Shown: positions 17,472 to 26,400 of the stretch, in pieces
Layout: every line of letters begins with the position of its first letter
How positions within the stretch are numbered: position 1 is the first letter of the stretch
Assembly: GCA_963775835.1 (NCBI GenBank)
Contig: CAVZKV010000002.1
Span: 124,001-188,000, forward strand
DNA length: 64,000 bases
DNA from: AWTP1-13 sp963775835
Lineage (GTDB): Bacteria; Pseudomonadota; Alphaproteobacteria; Rhizobiales; Hyphomicrobiaceae
Reading direction: 5' to 3'
Translations under genes and position numbers: made by a program
Notes under the pieces: model-generated
What the model was told of the DNA's origin: nothing
Seen by the model: the letters and a program-made list of their open reading frames with translations, nothing else
The model's database searches: none

Positions 17472-19364
17472 ATGGCCGAATTTATCGCGCACAACATGGC
17501 GCCGATCATGTTTGCGTCTCTCGTCGTGTTTCTTCTGCTCGGATATCCTGTCGCCTTCTCGCTCGCGGCTTGCGGCTTGATCTACTTTGTTGTCGGCGTT
17601 GAGCTGGCGCCGCTCTCACATGGCGAGATTACGCTCTCCTGGCCGCTGCTGGGGTCTCTGCCGCATCGTCTCTACGGTATCGTGAACAATGACGTGCTGT
17701 TAGCAATCCCATTTTTTACGCTGATGGGATTGATTCTTGAACGCTCGGGTATGGCGGAAGACCTGCTCGATACCATTGGACAATTGTTTGGCACAGTTCG
17801 CGGCGGATTGGCATATGCCGTTGTCTTCGTTGGTGCCTTGCTGGCGGCAACGACCGGCGTGGTGGCTGCCTCCGTCATTTCGATGGGGTTGATCTCACTG
17901 CCCATCATGCTCCGCTATGGCTACGACCGGCGCGTCGCCTCAGGGGTAATCGCAGCATCCGGCACCTTGGCCCAAATCATCCCGCCCTCCCTTGTCTTGA
18001 TCGTGATGGCCGACCAGCTCGGGCGATCGGTTGGCGACATGTACGAAGGCGCCTTCATCCCCGGCCTTGTTCTGGCGTCACTCTATGCGGCCTACATTTT
18101 TGTGGTCACCAGACTTTCGCGAGATGCGGCGCCCGGCTTGCCGCCCGATGCCGTCGGTTTTCGCGAGCCGGGCGGGAAACGCGGACTGATGTCACTTGCC
18201 GTACTCACCATCGCGTCAGGAGCGGTCGGGTATCTGGTGATGCGCAATCAACCTTATCGCGGCGCCGATTTTGTCGTTCTGATCATGGCGGTGTCGATCG
18301 TATTCGCGTTTTCGGCGGCCGTACTGAACTGGGTTGTCGGCAAGGTCACCGGTTTTCGGTTCCTTTCATTGCTTGCGCAACAGGTGACCTTCGTCATGGT
18401 GCCTCCGCTATTTCTGATCTTTCTGGTGTTGGGGACCATATTCATCGGTGTGGCAACCCCAACGGAGGGGGGTGCGATGGGCGCCAGCGGTGCAATCTTG
18501 CTGGCCATCTTCAAGCGCTGGCTCGATCGCAATCCCAATCGCTTCAATATGCAGCTGCTCAGGTCCGCGGTAGAAGCGACGGCAAAGCTTTCCGCCTTCG
18601 TGGTCTTCATTCTTATTGGAGCACGTATCTTCTCGCTAACCTTCTATGGCGTGAATGGCCACGTTTGGGTCGAGCATTTGCTCACATCGCTGCCTGGGGG
18701 CCAAGTTGGCTTCCTGATCTTCGTGAACGTGCTGGTTTTCCTACTGGCCTTTTTCCTCGACTTCTTCGAGATCGCTTTCATCATCATCCCATTGATTGGT
18801 CCGGCGGCGGAAAAGATCGGCATCGATCTGATCTGGCTTGGGGTGATGCTCGGCGTGAACATGCAAACGAGCTTCATGCATCCGCCGTTCGGCTTCGCCT
18901 TGTTCTACTTGCGCTCGGTGGCGGCTCGCGAACCCTATAAGGATAGAGCCACCGGCAAGCTGATCGAGCCCGTCACCACAGGCCAGATCTACTGGGGCGC
19001 TGTGCCCTTTGTGATCATCCAGTGTGTAATGGTCGCGTTGGTGATCGCGTTCCCCGCCATGGTGATGCATTACAAGTCTGTCGGACCAACTATCGATCCC
19101 AGCAAGATCGAAATTCAGCTACCGCCGTTCGGTGGCGGGCCTCTAAATCTACCCACGGGACCAAGCGGTCTAGCACCTGGGCCCTCAGGCTTAAACCTCG
19201 GCCCTCCGCCCTTCGGCCTTCCTGGCGCCGGTCCATCCAATAGCACCTTAGGCTTGCCAACGGCCCCCCCAGAGACGACCGGCGGGGATGCCGCGTCGTC
19301 GAGCGGAGGCGCGTCGGCCGTTGGTGGGTCACCAGGAGCGCCTTCGGGCACACCAAAGCAATAA
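17472..19364 (+). CDS. TRAP transporter large permease (DctM) with Pro/Gly-rich tail
   Basis: Large membrane subunit of a TRAP system, 630 residues. The family helices and motifs are intact: AIPFFTLMGLILERSGMAEDLLD, GVVAASVISMGLISLP, SGTLAQIIPPS, then ATPTEGGAMGASGA and MQTSFMHPPFGFALFYLRS. It resembles the mannitol/chloroaromatic-type branch, with a long central loop. The last 80 residues are low complexity (repeats of P, G, L and S such as GPSGLAPGPSGLNLGPPP), which DctM proteins normally lack. No DctP binding protein is visible on either side, so the ligand is unknown and the system incomplete here. Confidence 0.92.
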   Translation: MAEFIAHNMAPIMFASLVVFLLLGYPVAFSLAACGLIYFVVGVELAPLSHGEITLSWPLLGSLPHRLYGIVNNDVLLAIPFFTLMGLILERSGMAEDLLDTIGQLFGTVRGGLAYAVVFVGALLAATTGVVAASVISMGLISLPIMLRYGYDRRVASGVIAASGTLAQIIPPSLVLIVMADQLGRSVGDMYEGAFIPGLVLASLYAAYIFVVTRLSRDAAPGLPPDAVGFREPGGKRGLMSLAVLTIASGAVGYLVMRNQPYRGADFVVLIMAVSIVFAFSAAVLNWVVGKVTGFRFLSLLAQQVTFVMVPPLFLIFLVLGTIFIGVATPTEGGAMGASGAILLAIFKRWLDRNPNRFNMQLLRSAVEATAKLSAFVVFILIGARIFSLTFYGVNGHVWVEHLLTSLPGGQVGFLIFVNVLVFLLAFFLDFFEIAFIIIPLIGPAAEKIGIDLIWLGVMLGVNMQTSFMHPPFGFALFYLRSVAAREPYKDRATGKLIEPVTTGQIYWGAVPFVIIQCVMVALVIAFPAMVMHYKSVGPTIDPSKIEIQLPPFGGGPLNLPTGPSGLAPGPSGLNLGPPPFGLPGAGPSNSTLGLPTAPPETTGGDAASSSGGASAVGGSPGAPSGTPKQ

Positions 19365-19609
19365 GTGGAAATCCCCGTCAGCGAATGCAGGAGATTACGG
19401 CCGTGGCGGCGTCGGGATCACAACGGATTTCCTGTGTAGCGGGTCGGGATGCCAACCGAGCAGCAACAGCATGGCGAAGAACCCAATGATATAAGCCACG
19501 GCGACCTGTCAGCCATGCCGTAGCAGTGCCCGGCTGACTTTGACTCTGGAGGGAAAGCGTACGTTGGTACATTGCCAATAGCTGCTCGGGCAAAGCGCAT
19601 GGGCATAAG

Positions 19610-20338
19610 TCAATGCTGCAAGATCTTCGATAGAAAGTGCTGTGCACGTTGGCTCCGCGGTGTGCCGAAGAACGCCTCCTTGTCAGCGTCCTCGACAATG
19701 CTGCCTTGGTCCATAAACACCACGCGGTTCGCGACCTTGCGCGCGAACCCCATCTCGTGCGTGACGACAGCCATGGTCATGCCGTCCTCGGCTAGTTTCA
19801 CCATCACGTCCAGCACCTCGGTAATCATCTCCGGGTCAAGGGCAGAGGTTGGCTCGTCGAAGAGCATGGCAATGGGATCCATGGCGAGGGCGCGGGCGAT
19901 GGCGACACGCTGCTGCTGTCCGCCCGAGAGCTGAGCTGGATGTTTTGTTGCATGCTCGACGAGGCCCATGCGGGTCAACAACTCGCTGGCTTTCGCAGTG
20001 GCAGCCTCGCGATTGCGTCCTAGCACCTTTTGCTGTGCCAATACGATGTTCTCGCACGCGGTCATATGCGGAAACAACTCGAAGCTTTGGAAGACCATGC
20101 CGATGCGTGAGCGCAGCTTGGGGAGGTTCGTCGTGCGGTCGCCGACAGAGATGCCATCGACCGTGATTGCGCCTTCGGAAAAAGGCTCCAAGCCGTTAAT
20201 GCATTTGATGAGCGTGCTCTTACCCGAACCGGAAGGGCCGCAGATCACCACCACCTCCCCCTTGGCAATGGTCATCGAGCAGTCGTTGAGAACCTGGGTT
20301 GGTCCGTACCACTTGCTGACGTGGGCGAGTTCAATCAC
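19610..20338 (-). CDS. Polar amino acid ABC transporter, ATP-binding protein
   Basis: ATPase of a GlnQ/HisP/AapP-type importer, 242 residues. Walker A GPSGSGKST is at about residues 34-42, the signature LSGGQQQRVAIARAL near 137, Walker B MLFDEPTSALDPE near 160, and the switch histidine in VVTHEMGFA. The start is a GTG whose last bases overlap the TGA of the upstream permease (GTGA), with GGAGG eight bases before it, so the two are translationally coupled. It is last in the operon binding protein - permease - permease - ATPase (22649 to 19610). Confidence 0.94.
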   Translation of the reverse strand: MIELAHVSKWYGPTQVLNDCSMTIAKGEVVVICGPSGSGKSTLIKCINGLEPFSEGAITVDGISVGDRTTNLPKLRSRIGMVFQSFELFPHMTACENIVLAQQKVLGRNREAATAKASELLTRMGLVEHATKHPAQLSGGQQQRVAIARALAMDPIAMLFDEPTSALDPEMITEVLDVMVKLAEDGMTMAVVTHEMGFARKVANRVVFMDQGSIVEDADKEAFFGTPRSQRAQHFLSKILQH

Positions 20339-20994
20339 AAAGCGTACCTCCGCCGCAGGCGGTTGGCGAGGCGCGAGGCGCTGAAGCAAACGACGAGAAA
20401 CACAATGGCCACGAACAGATAGAGCTCGATCGGTCGGTTGTCGCGGCTCGCTACGATATCAGCCGAGGTGAGAAAATCGCGCAGACCGACGACGTACACC
20501 AGCGAGGTGTCCTGCAGCATGATGATCGACTGCGTCAGCAACACCGGAATCATGTTGCGCACGGCCTGTGGTAGAACCACATAGCGCATCGACTGTAGAT
20601 TGGTGAGACCGAGCGCCATCGCCGCTGAAATCTGGTTCCGCCGCACGCTGGAAATGCCGGCGCGAATAATTTCGGAATAGTAGGCCGCCTCGAACATAAC
20701 AAAGGCGATCAGTACCGAATAAAAACTACTGACCGGTCGCCCGATCAGCTTCGGCACCAAGGTGTAGAACCAGAAAATTACCAAGATCAGCGGCATCGAG
20801 CGCAAGAAATTGACGTATCCTTCGACCAGCCAGGCCAGCGGCTTGATCGAGGAAAGACGGGCCACGGCGAGCACGATGCCGAGCAGGAGCCCGCCGCCAA
20901 CCGCAAGCAGGGTCAGCTGCAGCGTCAGTAGCATGCCGTTCCACAGAAACGGTGCGTTGAGCCAAAGGATGCTAAAATCGAAGCCGGCAAACAT
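20335..20994 (-). CDS. Polar amino acid ABC transporter, permease 2
   Basis: A 219-residue inner-membrane permease of the HisM/GltK type. Five helices, with the N-terminal LWNGMLLTLQLTLLAVGGGLLLG block and the EAA-loop region AYYSEIIRAGISSVRRNQISAAMALGLTN that docks on the ATPase. It starts directly after the stop of permease 1 and ends overlapping the ATPase start, so all three are made together. Confidence 0.93.
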   Translation of the reverse strand: MFAGFDFSILWLNAPFLWNGMLLTLQLTLLAVGGGLLLGIVLAVARLSSIKPLAWLVEGYVNFLRSMPLILVIFWFYTLVPKLIGRPVSSFYSVLIAFVMFEAAYYSEIIRAGISSVRRNQISAAMALGLTNLQSMRYVVLPQAVRNMIPVLLTQSIIMLQDTSLVYVVGLRDFLTSADIVASRDNRPIELYLFVAIVFLVVCFSASRLANRLRRRYAL

Positions 20995-21720
20995 CTACTG
21001 AGCTCCGACCGCGATGGTCCCGGCGATGCGTGTGCGCCGCTCGAGTATGCGCATGGCCAGGATGACGATGCCGGTGACCGTACAGTAGAGCACGGTGGCA
21101 ACCGTGAAGGCCTCAAAGGCCGCAAACGTGTACTCCTCGATCTGGCGCGCCTGCGAGGTCAGTTCCAGTACGCCAATGGTCAGTGCCAGCGAAGAATTCT
21201 TGAAGACGCCGAGGAAGTCGCTGGTGAGGGGCGGAATGATGGTGCGGTAGGCAACGGGGATCAACACGTAGCGGTAAACCTGCAGCGACGTGAGACCCAT
21301 CGCCAACCCCGCGTTGCGCTGGCCACGCGGGATCGCCTCGATACCCGATCGCACCTGCTCGGCGACACGCGAGGCTGTGTAGAGGCCGAGGCAAATCACT
21401 GCCGTCAGAAATTGTGGATAGGGCATGTCACGTTTGATCCAGCGGCCCCAGTCAGCCGGCAGTAATTCCGGCACCACGAAGTACCAGAGGAACATCTGCA
21501 CCAGCAGCGGGATGTTGCGGAAGGTTTCGACGTAAACAGTCCCGCCGAGCCGCAGAGCATGATTGTCTGTGGTGCGTGCAATACCGATTATAGAGCCCAG
21601 CGGAAAGGCGATCGCCCACGCCATGACCGCAATCAGAATGGTGTTGCCAAAGCCCGTCACGATCCACGTGAAGTAGGGCTCTTTCAGCAGGATGGGCCAA
21701 TTCCAGTTATAGCCGCCCAT
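20995..21720 (-). CDS. Polar amino acid ABC transporter, permease 1
   Basis: A 241-residue permease of the GltJ/HisQ type. It has VETFRNIPLLVQMFLWYFVVPELLP, typical of glutamate/aspartate systems, and the EAA segment ASRVAEQVRSGIEAIPRGQRNAGLAMGLTS. I chose the ATG at 21720, which has GAGGG seven bases upstream; a TTG at 21768 that overlaps the binding-protein stop is the alternative. The P-E-L-L-P motif in a long periplasmic loop favours an acidic amino acid carrier (GltJ-like), though this is inference. Confidence 0.92.
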   Translation of the reverse strand: MGGYNWNWPILLKEPYFTWIVTGFGNTILIAVMAWAIAFPLGSIIGIARTTDNHALRLGGTVYVETFRNIPLLVQMFLWYFVVPELLPADWGRWIKRDMPYPQFLTAVICLGLYTASRVAEQVRSGIEAIPRGQRNAGLAMGLTSLQVYRYVLIPVAYRTIIPPLTSDFLGVFKNSSLALTIGVLELTSQARQIEEYTFAAFEAFTVATVLYCTVTGIVILAMRILERRTRIAGTIAVGAQ

Positions 21721-21764
21721 CCCTTGACCCTCAATCCGTAGCTCCGACTGCGCGATTAATTTGA

Positions 21765-22649
21765 TCAATCGGGGAGGGCGATGAGCTGAAAGTTCTCCTT
21801 CAGCCGGTCACTCATGGGATAGTTGATGTTGGTCGGACCGGGCTCGAACCACTTCTTGTAGATGGCGTGCATCTCGCCGCTTTGGATCAACTTGGCAATC
21901 GTCTTGTTGCCAAGTAGACGGAAGTCATCGTTGTTGCGCGGGATCATCATTCCGTAGGGATCGTAGGAGAAATAGGGACCGACGATCTCCCATTCGTCGG
22001 GGTTCTTTGAGGCACTCTTGAGCCCGTACAGCACCACGTCGTCGGAGACATAAGCATCCGCCCGGCCTTGCTCGAGATTGAGCATCGCCTGCGAGTGGTC
22101 CTTCACCTTGACGATCTCGCCCTTGATTTTGATCTTCTTGGCATCGATTTCAGCCTGCGCTGCCTTTTCGTTGGTGGTACCCAGCACGGCGACTAGCATC
22201 TTGTCGGTCATGTCTTCAATTTTTTTGATGCCGGAGGTTTTGCGCACGAGCAGCTTCGAGCCGGTCAAGAATGTTGTATTGAGAAAGCTGATCTGACGCG
22301 AACGGCCGATCGTGTGGGTGGAGCTCTCGCAAATAATGTCGACCGTCCCAGCAGTCAGCAGCGGGATGCGCGTCTGCGGCGTGAGCGGCACGAATCTGAC
22401 GTCGATTTTGTCGAGCTTCAATTCTTCCTTGGCGGCATCGACGATCTTGAGGCAGATGTCGATCGAGTAGCCCTGCACCTTGCCGTCGGGTCCAAGGTAG
22501 GACAGGGGGACGGATGCATCGCGATGCCCGATAGTGATTGTTTTGCTTTCGGCGATGCGCTTCATGACCGGACCGTCTTGTGCTGAGGCGGTGCATGGGA
22601 GGACGCCGAGCGCCACCGTGACGATCAAAGCTGAAAAAGCCCGTTTCAT
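21765..22649 (-). CDS. Polar amino acid ABC transporter, substrate-binding protein
   Basis: Periplasmic SBP_bac_3 protein, 294 residues, with a signal peptide (1-23, ending TASA-Q). It has GHRDASVPLSYLGPDGKVQGYSIDICLKI, TQTRIPLLTAG-like (PQTRIPLLTAGTVDIICESSTHT) and YVSDDVVLYGL. The TxGxVD(I/F)xCxxxTxT block resembles glutamate/aspartate-binding GltI. AAGGAAGG precedes the ATG at 22649. It is the first gene of the four-gene operon. With GltJK-like permeases, acidic amino acid uptake is the best guess. Confidence 0.93.
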   Translation of the reverse strand: MKRAFSALIVTVALGVLPCTASAQDGPVMKRIAESKTITIGHRDASVPLSYLGPDGKVQGYSIDICLKIVDAAKEELKLDKIDVRFVPLTPQTRIPLLTAGTVDIICESSTHTIGRSRQISFLNTTFLTGSKLLVRKTSGIKKIEDMTDKMLVAVLGTTNEKAAQAEIDAKKIKIKGEIVKVKDHSQAMLNLEQGRADAYVSDDVVLYGLKSASKNPDEWEIVGPYFSYDPYGMMIPRNNDDFRLLGNKTIAKLIQSGEMHAIYKKWFEPGPTNINYPMSDRLKENFQLIALPD

Positions 22650-23211
22650 AGAAATGCCTTCCTTTTCCGACGCGGGCTGGGTTTGGACGCGAAATTGAGC
22701 CACGGCACAAGGCACGCTCAAATCGTCAACGGAGCCCGCACCGTGAGCTTTGCATGGATTGCCGCACCGCAGCAACGAGTATTCAATCATCAAGTCGCCC
22801 AGCCCCGGGTCGCTGCTGCCGGAGATGGGACTGGCCGCGATTTCAAGGAAGTCCGGCCACCCCGCGAGGTAACCGCTCTGCCTTGACGTCCGACACCGCT
22901 TCGGACGACTGCAGCAAACTTGCCTCAGCGTCGTGGTACAGGGGCCAAATTGTACAAGCCTGCGCGCATAGAGGAGGCCCCGAGGCATTTCTTAGCAGGC
23001 GCCTCGTGTCTGCACCCCTTCTCAGCGTGGCTGTACCCCTGCAGCTACTCCCAGGCCACTCTCTCGCTCGGGACTTCACCAACATCCTTTACAGCGCCGG
23101 TCCGGAGGCAGACACTTCCCGCCAAGGCTTCACTAGGCTGCGCCTGAACGCAGCTCAAGGGAGCAGCGAGATCCTTGGTCGGGTGGCCCATGCCCTCGGG
23201 TCTCCTATTTG
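22650..23211. other. Operon upstream region, no gene recognised
   Basis: It contains the promoter region of the amino acid ABC operon at its left end. The rest, next to the terminase relic, shows no assignable frame. Confidence 0.35.
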
Positions 23212-23975
23212 ACGCGTCTCATGGTGCCTGAGGCGAACCTGCGCGGGGGCGCAGGAGTTGTGCGGGGAGATGGCATGCTTGATGCACTTCTCAAGCTCGT
23301 TGTCGAACTCCCTGGCCGCGTGATCCATCGCGGCCATGTTGGTGTTCCGAACTATGTACTCGACGAAATGGGCTGCAGCTCCAGCGGGGGTGTAGAGCCT
23401 GTCGTCTTGCGCCGGGGGGACCTGAGCACGGACCACGCGCGTGATCTAGTGGAACAGGCAGTGGAGGGCACCCCGTTCGCCATCAACGTGTTTGGTAGTG
23501 TCGACGTCCTATTCGATCGCCGATGGACGTACAATCAGGCGATGATGATTGATGACCGGCTCAAGGTTGTCGACAATCCCCTGCTCCTTGACAATGAAGC
23601 TCCCCTCTGCGTCCTCCAAACCAAACTCGTATGGGTCCTGCTGCAGGGCAAAAACGAGAAATCTCGACGGCATGCCGCAGCCGTAGTTGGGCTCCTACAG
23701 GATCAGCTTGATTTCGTGCTTCTTGGCAATGGCTACCAGCGCCTTCGGCGTCTTGTCATCATAGCCGCGCAGGAGACCGCCAGAGGACACAAGGAACATC
23801 CGGCCGTGAGGAAATTTCAGGACCGCGTCGGACGCCTTGTCCTCTCCTCGGCCTGATGGATCGACCAACATCACTCCTCTCGTAGGCCGTATAGGAGGAT
23901 GGCCAGGCTGTTGGCCGGTGAACGATCGCGCATCCTAAGACCTCGACGGCAAAGAGATGAGAGCCGTTCTGGACA
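23212..23975 (-). pseudogene. Phage terminase large subunit (T7-like TerL), nuclease-domain relic
   Basis: On the minus strand the nuclease half of a phage packaging terminase can be followed. It reads PSSYTAYERS, frameshift, VMLVDPSGRGEDKASDAVL, GRMFLVSSGGLLRGYDDKTP, KALVAIAKKHEIKLIL, stop, EPNYGCGM. It continues IVDNLEPVINHHRLIVRPSAIE, stop, ITRV, then QDDRLYTPAGAAAHFVEYI and DHAAREFDNELEKCIKHA. DPSGRG.D, E.NYG.GM and H.DRLDAL are the TerL nuclease signatures. At least two in-frame stops and one frameshift kill it. The large opposite-strand frame (23209-23856) is its shadow. Confidence 0.85.
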
Positions 23976-24306
23976 AACACATCGTTAAATCCTGGGCCCA
24001 GGAACCAAAAAGGTTCACCCTCAACCCAACCCACCTCTCCCCGGCACCAAAAATCTAGGCTTTTGGCTCGGCTGGACCTGCCCGTGAAGCGCAGGGAACG
24101 TCAAAGCCATCGCATGCGCCCAGCGAGCGATCTGCCACCTATGTCTCGGTTGCTGACGGCTGTCTGGGGTCGCTCACAGCCGAAAAGCTCTCACATGAAA
24201 CCCAATCACTGAACCCGGTACAAAACGAAAATTTCACACGCCCGCCGGGGAGGAGCACAGCCAAGCCACAAATCCGCTGTACGACGCCGCCGAAGAGACA
24301 CAGCCA
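23976..24306. other. No gene recognised
   Basis: Probably further eroded phage sequence upstream of the terminase relic. The ATPase half of TerL is not recognisable here, and no portal or capsid gene is visible. Confidence 0.3.
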
Positions 24307-24486
24307 ATGCCCAGATTGATCCTCGTCCTGTTTGCCTTGACCCTATCCTCGTGCGCGTCACCCGGACAACGCCTAGTTGACCTGGAACGCTGCGCAGAGA
24401 CCGTGCCGTCCAAAGCCGATGAAAATGGCCAGGGCCGCGCCATGCAGCGATGCATGCGGGCGAAGGGCTATTGGGTGATGTTCTAG
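24307..24486 (+). CDS. Small predicted lipoprotein
   Basis: A 59-residue protein starting MPRLILVLFALTLSSCASPG. The first 15 residues are a lipoprotein signal with the lipobox L-S-S-C, so Cys16 would be acylated. The mature part has two more cysteines (ERCAE, QRCMRAKGYWVMF) and a charged middle. The MRAKGYW ending is shared by many short rhizobial lipoproteins of unknown role, as far as I recall. A phage o-spanin is an alternative because of the nearby terminase relic, but it lacks the Pro-rich body of those proteins. No strong ribosome binding site is visible. Confidence 0.6.
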   Translation: MPRLILVLFALTLSSCASPGQRLVDLERCAETVPSKADENGQGRAMQRCMRAKGYWVMF

Positions 24487-24559
24487 GGCCAACACCCTTT
24501 GGTGCCTGCAAAAGAGCTCTATCGCGCTCTTGACCCATTAATACAGCCGGCGACGCGCA

Positions 24560-25331
24560 TCAGATCGCCGTGTAGCCACCGTCGATCAGCAGGTCAGAGC
24601 CTGTCATAAAGCTCGATGCGTCGCTCGCAAGATAGAGGGCGGCTCGGCCGACCTCCTCGGGCTGGCCGAGCCGACCGATCGGATGCTTCGGGACGGCCTG
24701 GGCGCGAGCGTTGGCCATGCTCCCGTATCGGAACGAGACGCGCTCGGTTTCGACTGCGCCAGGCGACAGCGTGTTGACGCGGATATGGTCGCGCGCGTGG
24801 TCGACGGCCATCACCTTGGCGAGCTGGATCAATGCGCCCTTGGTAGCGCAGTAGACGCCGCGACCCGCAGCGCCGACCCGGCCCATTTGTGAGGCAATGT
24901 GAATGATGCTCCCGCCACCAGCGCGGGCCATGTGCGGGATGACAGCACGAACTCGTAAGATAGGCACCCGAGAGATTGATCGCGATGGCTCGGTTCCAGT
25001 CGGCAGGCTCAAGCTCGACGATGGTGCCAGTCGGCTCGCGCATGGCTGCACCGTTGACTAGGACGCGCGGGCCGCCGTGCGCCGCGATTGCGGCCTCGAC
25101 GGCATCGGCGATGCTTGTCTCGCTCGTCACATCGCAGCGATGTGCCATCGCCGTACCGCCAGCGCTCCTGATGCGAGCCGCCGTCTCACTGGCGGCCACC
25201 TCGTCAATGTCTAGGCAGGCGACCTTGGCCGCCGCGGCGCCAAACGTCAACGCAATGGCACGCCCGATCCCGAGCGCAGCGCCCACGACGATGGCCGGTC
25301 TACCGTCGAGACGAAAAGGATTGTCGGGCAT
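24560..25331 (-). pseudogene. Short-chain dehydrogenase with one frameshift
   Basis: Two minus-strand frames make one SDR of about 255 residues. The first (from 25331) has GAALGIGRAIAL, DVTSETSIADAV, LVNGAA and AIAINLSGAYLTS. The second takes over at about 24955 with RAVIPHMARAGGGSIIHIAS, the catalytic YCATKGA and PIGRLGQPEEVGRAALYLAS, and ends DGGYTAI at 24560. One indel near 24955 separates them. GGAGCAGG precedes the ATG at 25331. All catalytic residues survive, so the break is recent or a sequence error. Confidence 0.85.
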
Positions 25332-25560
25332 CGAGCCTGCTCCAATTGCTAGTGTCCAGGCCATCCTCTGTGACGGGCCAACGATACGCGCCACGGCGTC
25401 GATCGACAATTGTCACGCACTTCAATCCGTGCGGGCCCATTACACTTGCGGTCATGCTGCGTGTCGTGGTCGATACAAGTCACGTTGCTGCGAACCGAAG
25501 CTCCTACAAGTCGCCGGGTCGAACCAAAGTGGAGCCTAGCCGTCTTCGACAATCGCCCTG

Positions 25561-26046
25561 TCAACCCGCGCCTTGAGAAGGACCCACGGGGTCGACATAG
25601 GGCGTGCCATCCTTGTGCACGAACCGGCCGTCGGCGTTGGTGCTCATCATGTCAATGTCGGAGCAGGTGGTAACGTCGGCGGGCGAGCGCGAGCCGACCT
25701 CGAGATAGACCGCCAGCACCCCGGATTTATTGATCATGTGATGGCCGTTGCTGGAGCCTTTTGCAAACGCAGCACAGTCGCCGGCGCGTAGCAGGGTCTC
25801 GCCGCCATCTTCGATCAGTGTGAGCTCGCCTTCGAGCACATAGACGAACTCGTCCTCGTCCGAATGCCAGTGGCGCTGGCTCGACCAATTGCCCGGCGGT
25901 AGGCGCATGAGATTGACCCCGAAATCCGTGAGCCCGCCGGCATTGCCCAGGCGCTGACGCACACGTTCGGCACAAGGTGCGTCAAATGGCGGTGGATAGA
26001 ACGTACCTTGGCGTTCCGGCACGGCGGCGATGTCGATTTTGGGCAT
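25561..26046 (-). CDS. Cupin-domain protein
   Basis: A 161-residue single-domain cupin. The metal-binding first motif is RHWHSDEDEFVYVLEGEL (H-x-H-x5-E-like spacing) and the second is AAFAKGSSNGHHMIN. A long C-terminal tail holds TTCSDIDMMSTNADGRFVHKDGTPY, seen in a family of 'cupin' proteins that often sit beside dehydrogenases. AGGAAGA precedes the ATG. It follows the broken SDR on the same strand 230 bases upstream of it, so the two may share a pathway. Confidence 0.85.
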   Translation of the reverse strand: MPKIDIAAVPERQGTFYPPPFDAPCAERVRQRLGNAGGLTDFGVNLMRLPPGNWSSQRHWHSDEDEFVYVLEGELTLIEDGGETLLRAGDCAAFAKGSSNGHHMINKSGVLAVYLEVGSRSPADVTTCSDIDMMSTNADGRFVHKDGTPYVDPVGPSQGAG

Positions 26047-26400
26047 GGCGGTCTTCCTGGCAATCAGCGACCGAGCTTATGCCCGGTCAGCGCATAACCG
26101 AGCAGCAAAATGACTGGGCCTCCGGCTCAGTGATGAGCCCAAAGGAAGGCCCTCTGGCGCCTGGCTGCCCCGGACGTCGATTTGCCAGTTGAGCCCGGCA
26201 CCCGATGCTAACCGCTCTTGGGTGAGATTCAGCCTAAGGTACTAAGGTAATAGCGGGATTCGACGGTGGTGCCAGGCAGGATGGTACTATCAAGCAGGGT
26301 CACCCTTGTGTCACACTCTCCTTGGTCTACGCACAACAAATCGCGAGGCCTCGAGGCCCTGGAGACGCCGGTTCCGGGGGCGTGTATCGGGAGGGTACCC
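26047..26400. other. Promoter region between divergent genes
   Basis: Lies between the cupin gene and the second binding-protein gene, which diverge. A GGGAGGG ribosome binding site ends the stretch. I see no assignable gene or operator. Confidence 0.35.

Noticed and set aside
23209..23856. 215-residue plus-strand frame opposite the terminase relic
   Set aside because: It reads the antisense of a recognisable TerL; the plus frame has no family signature.
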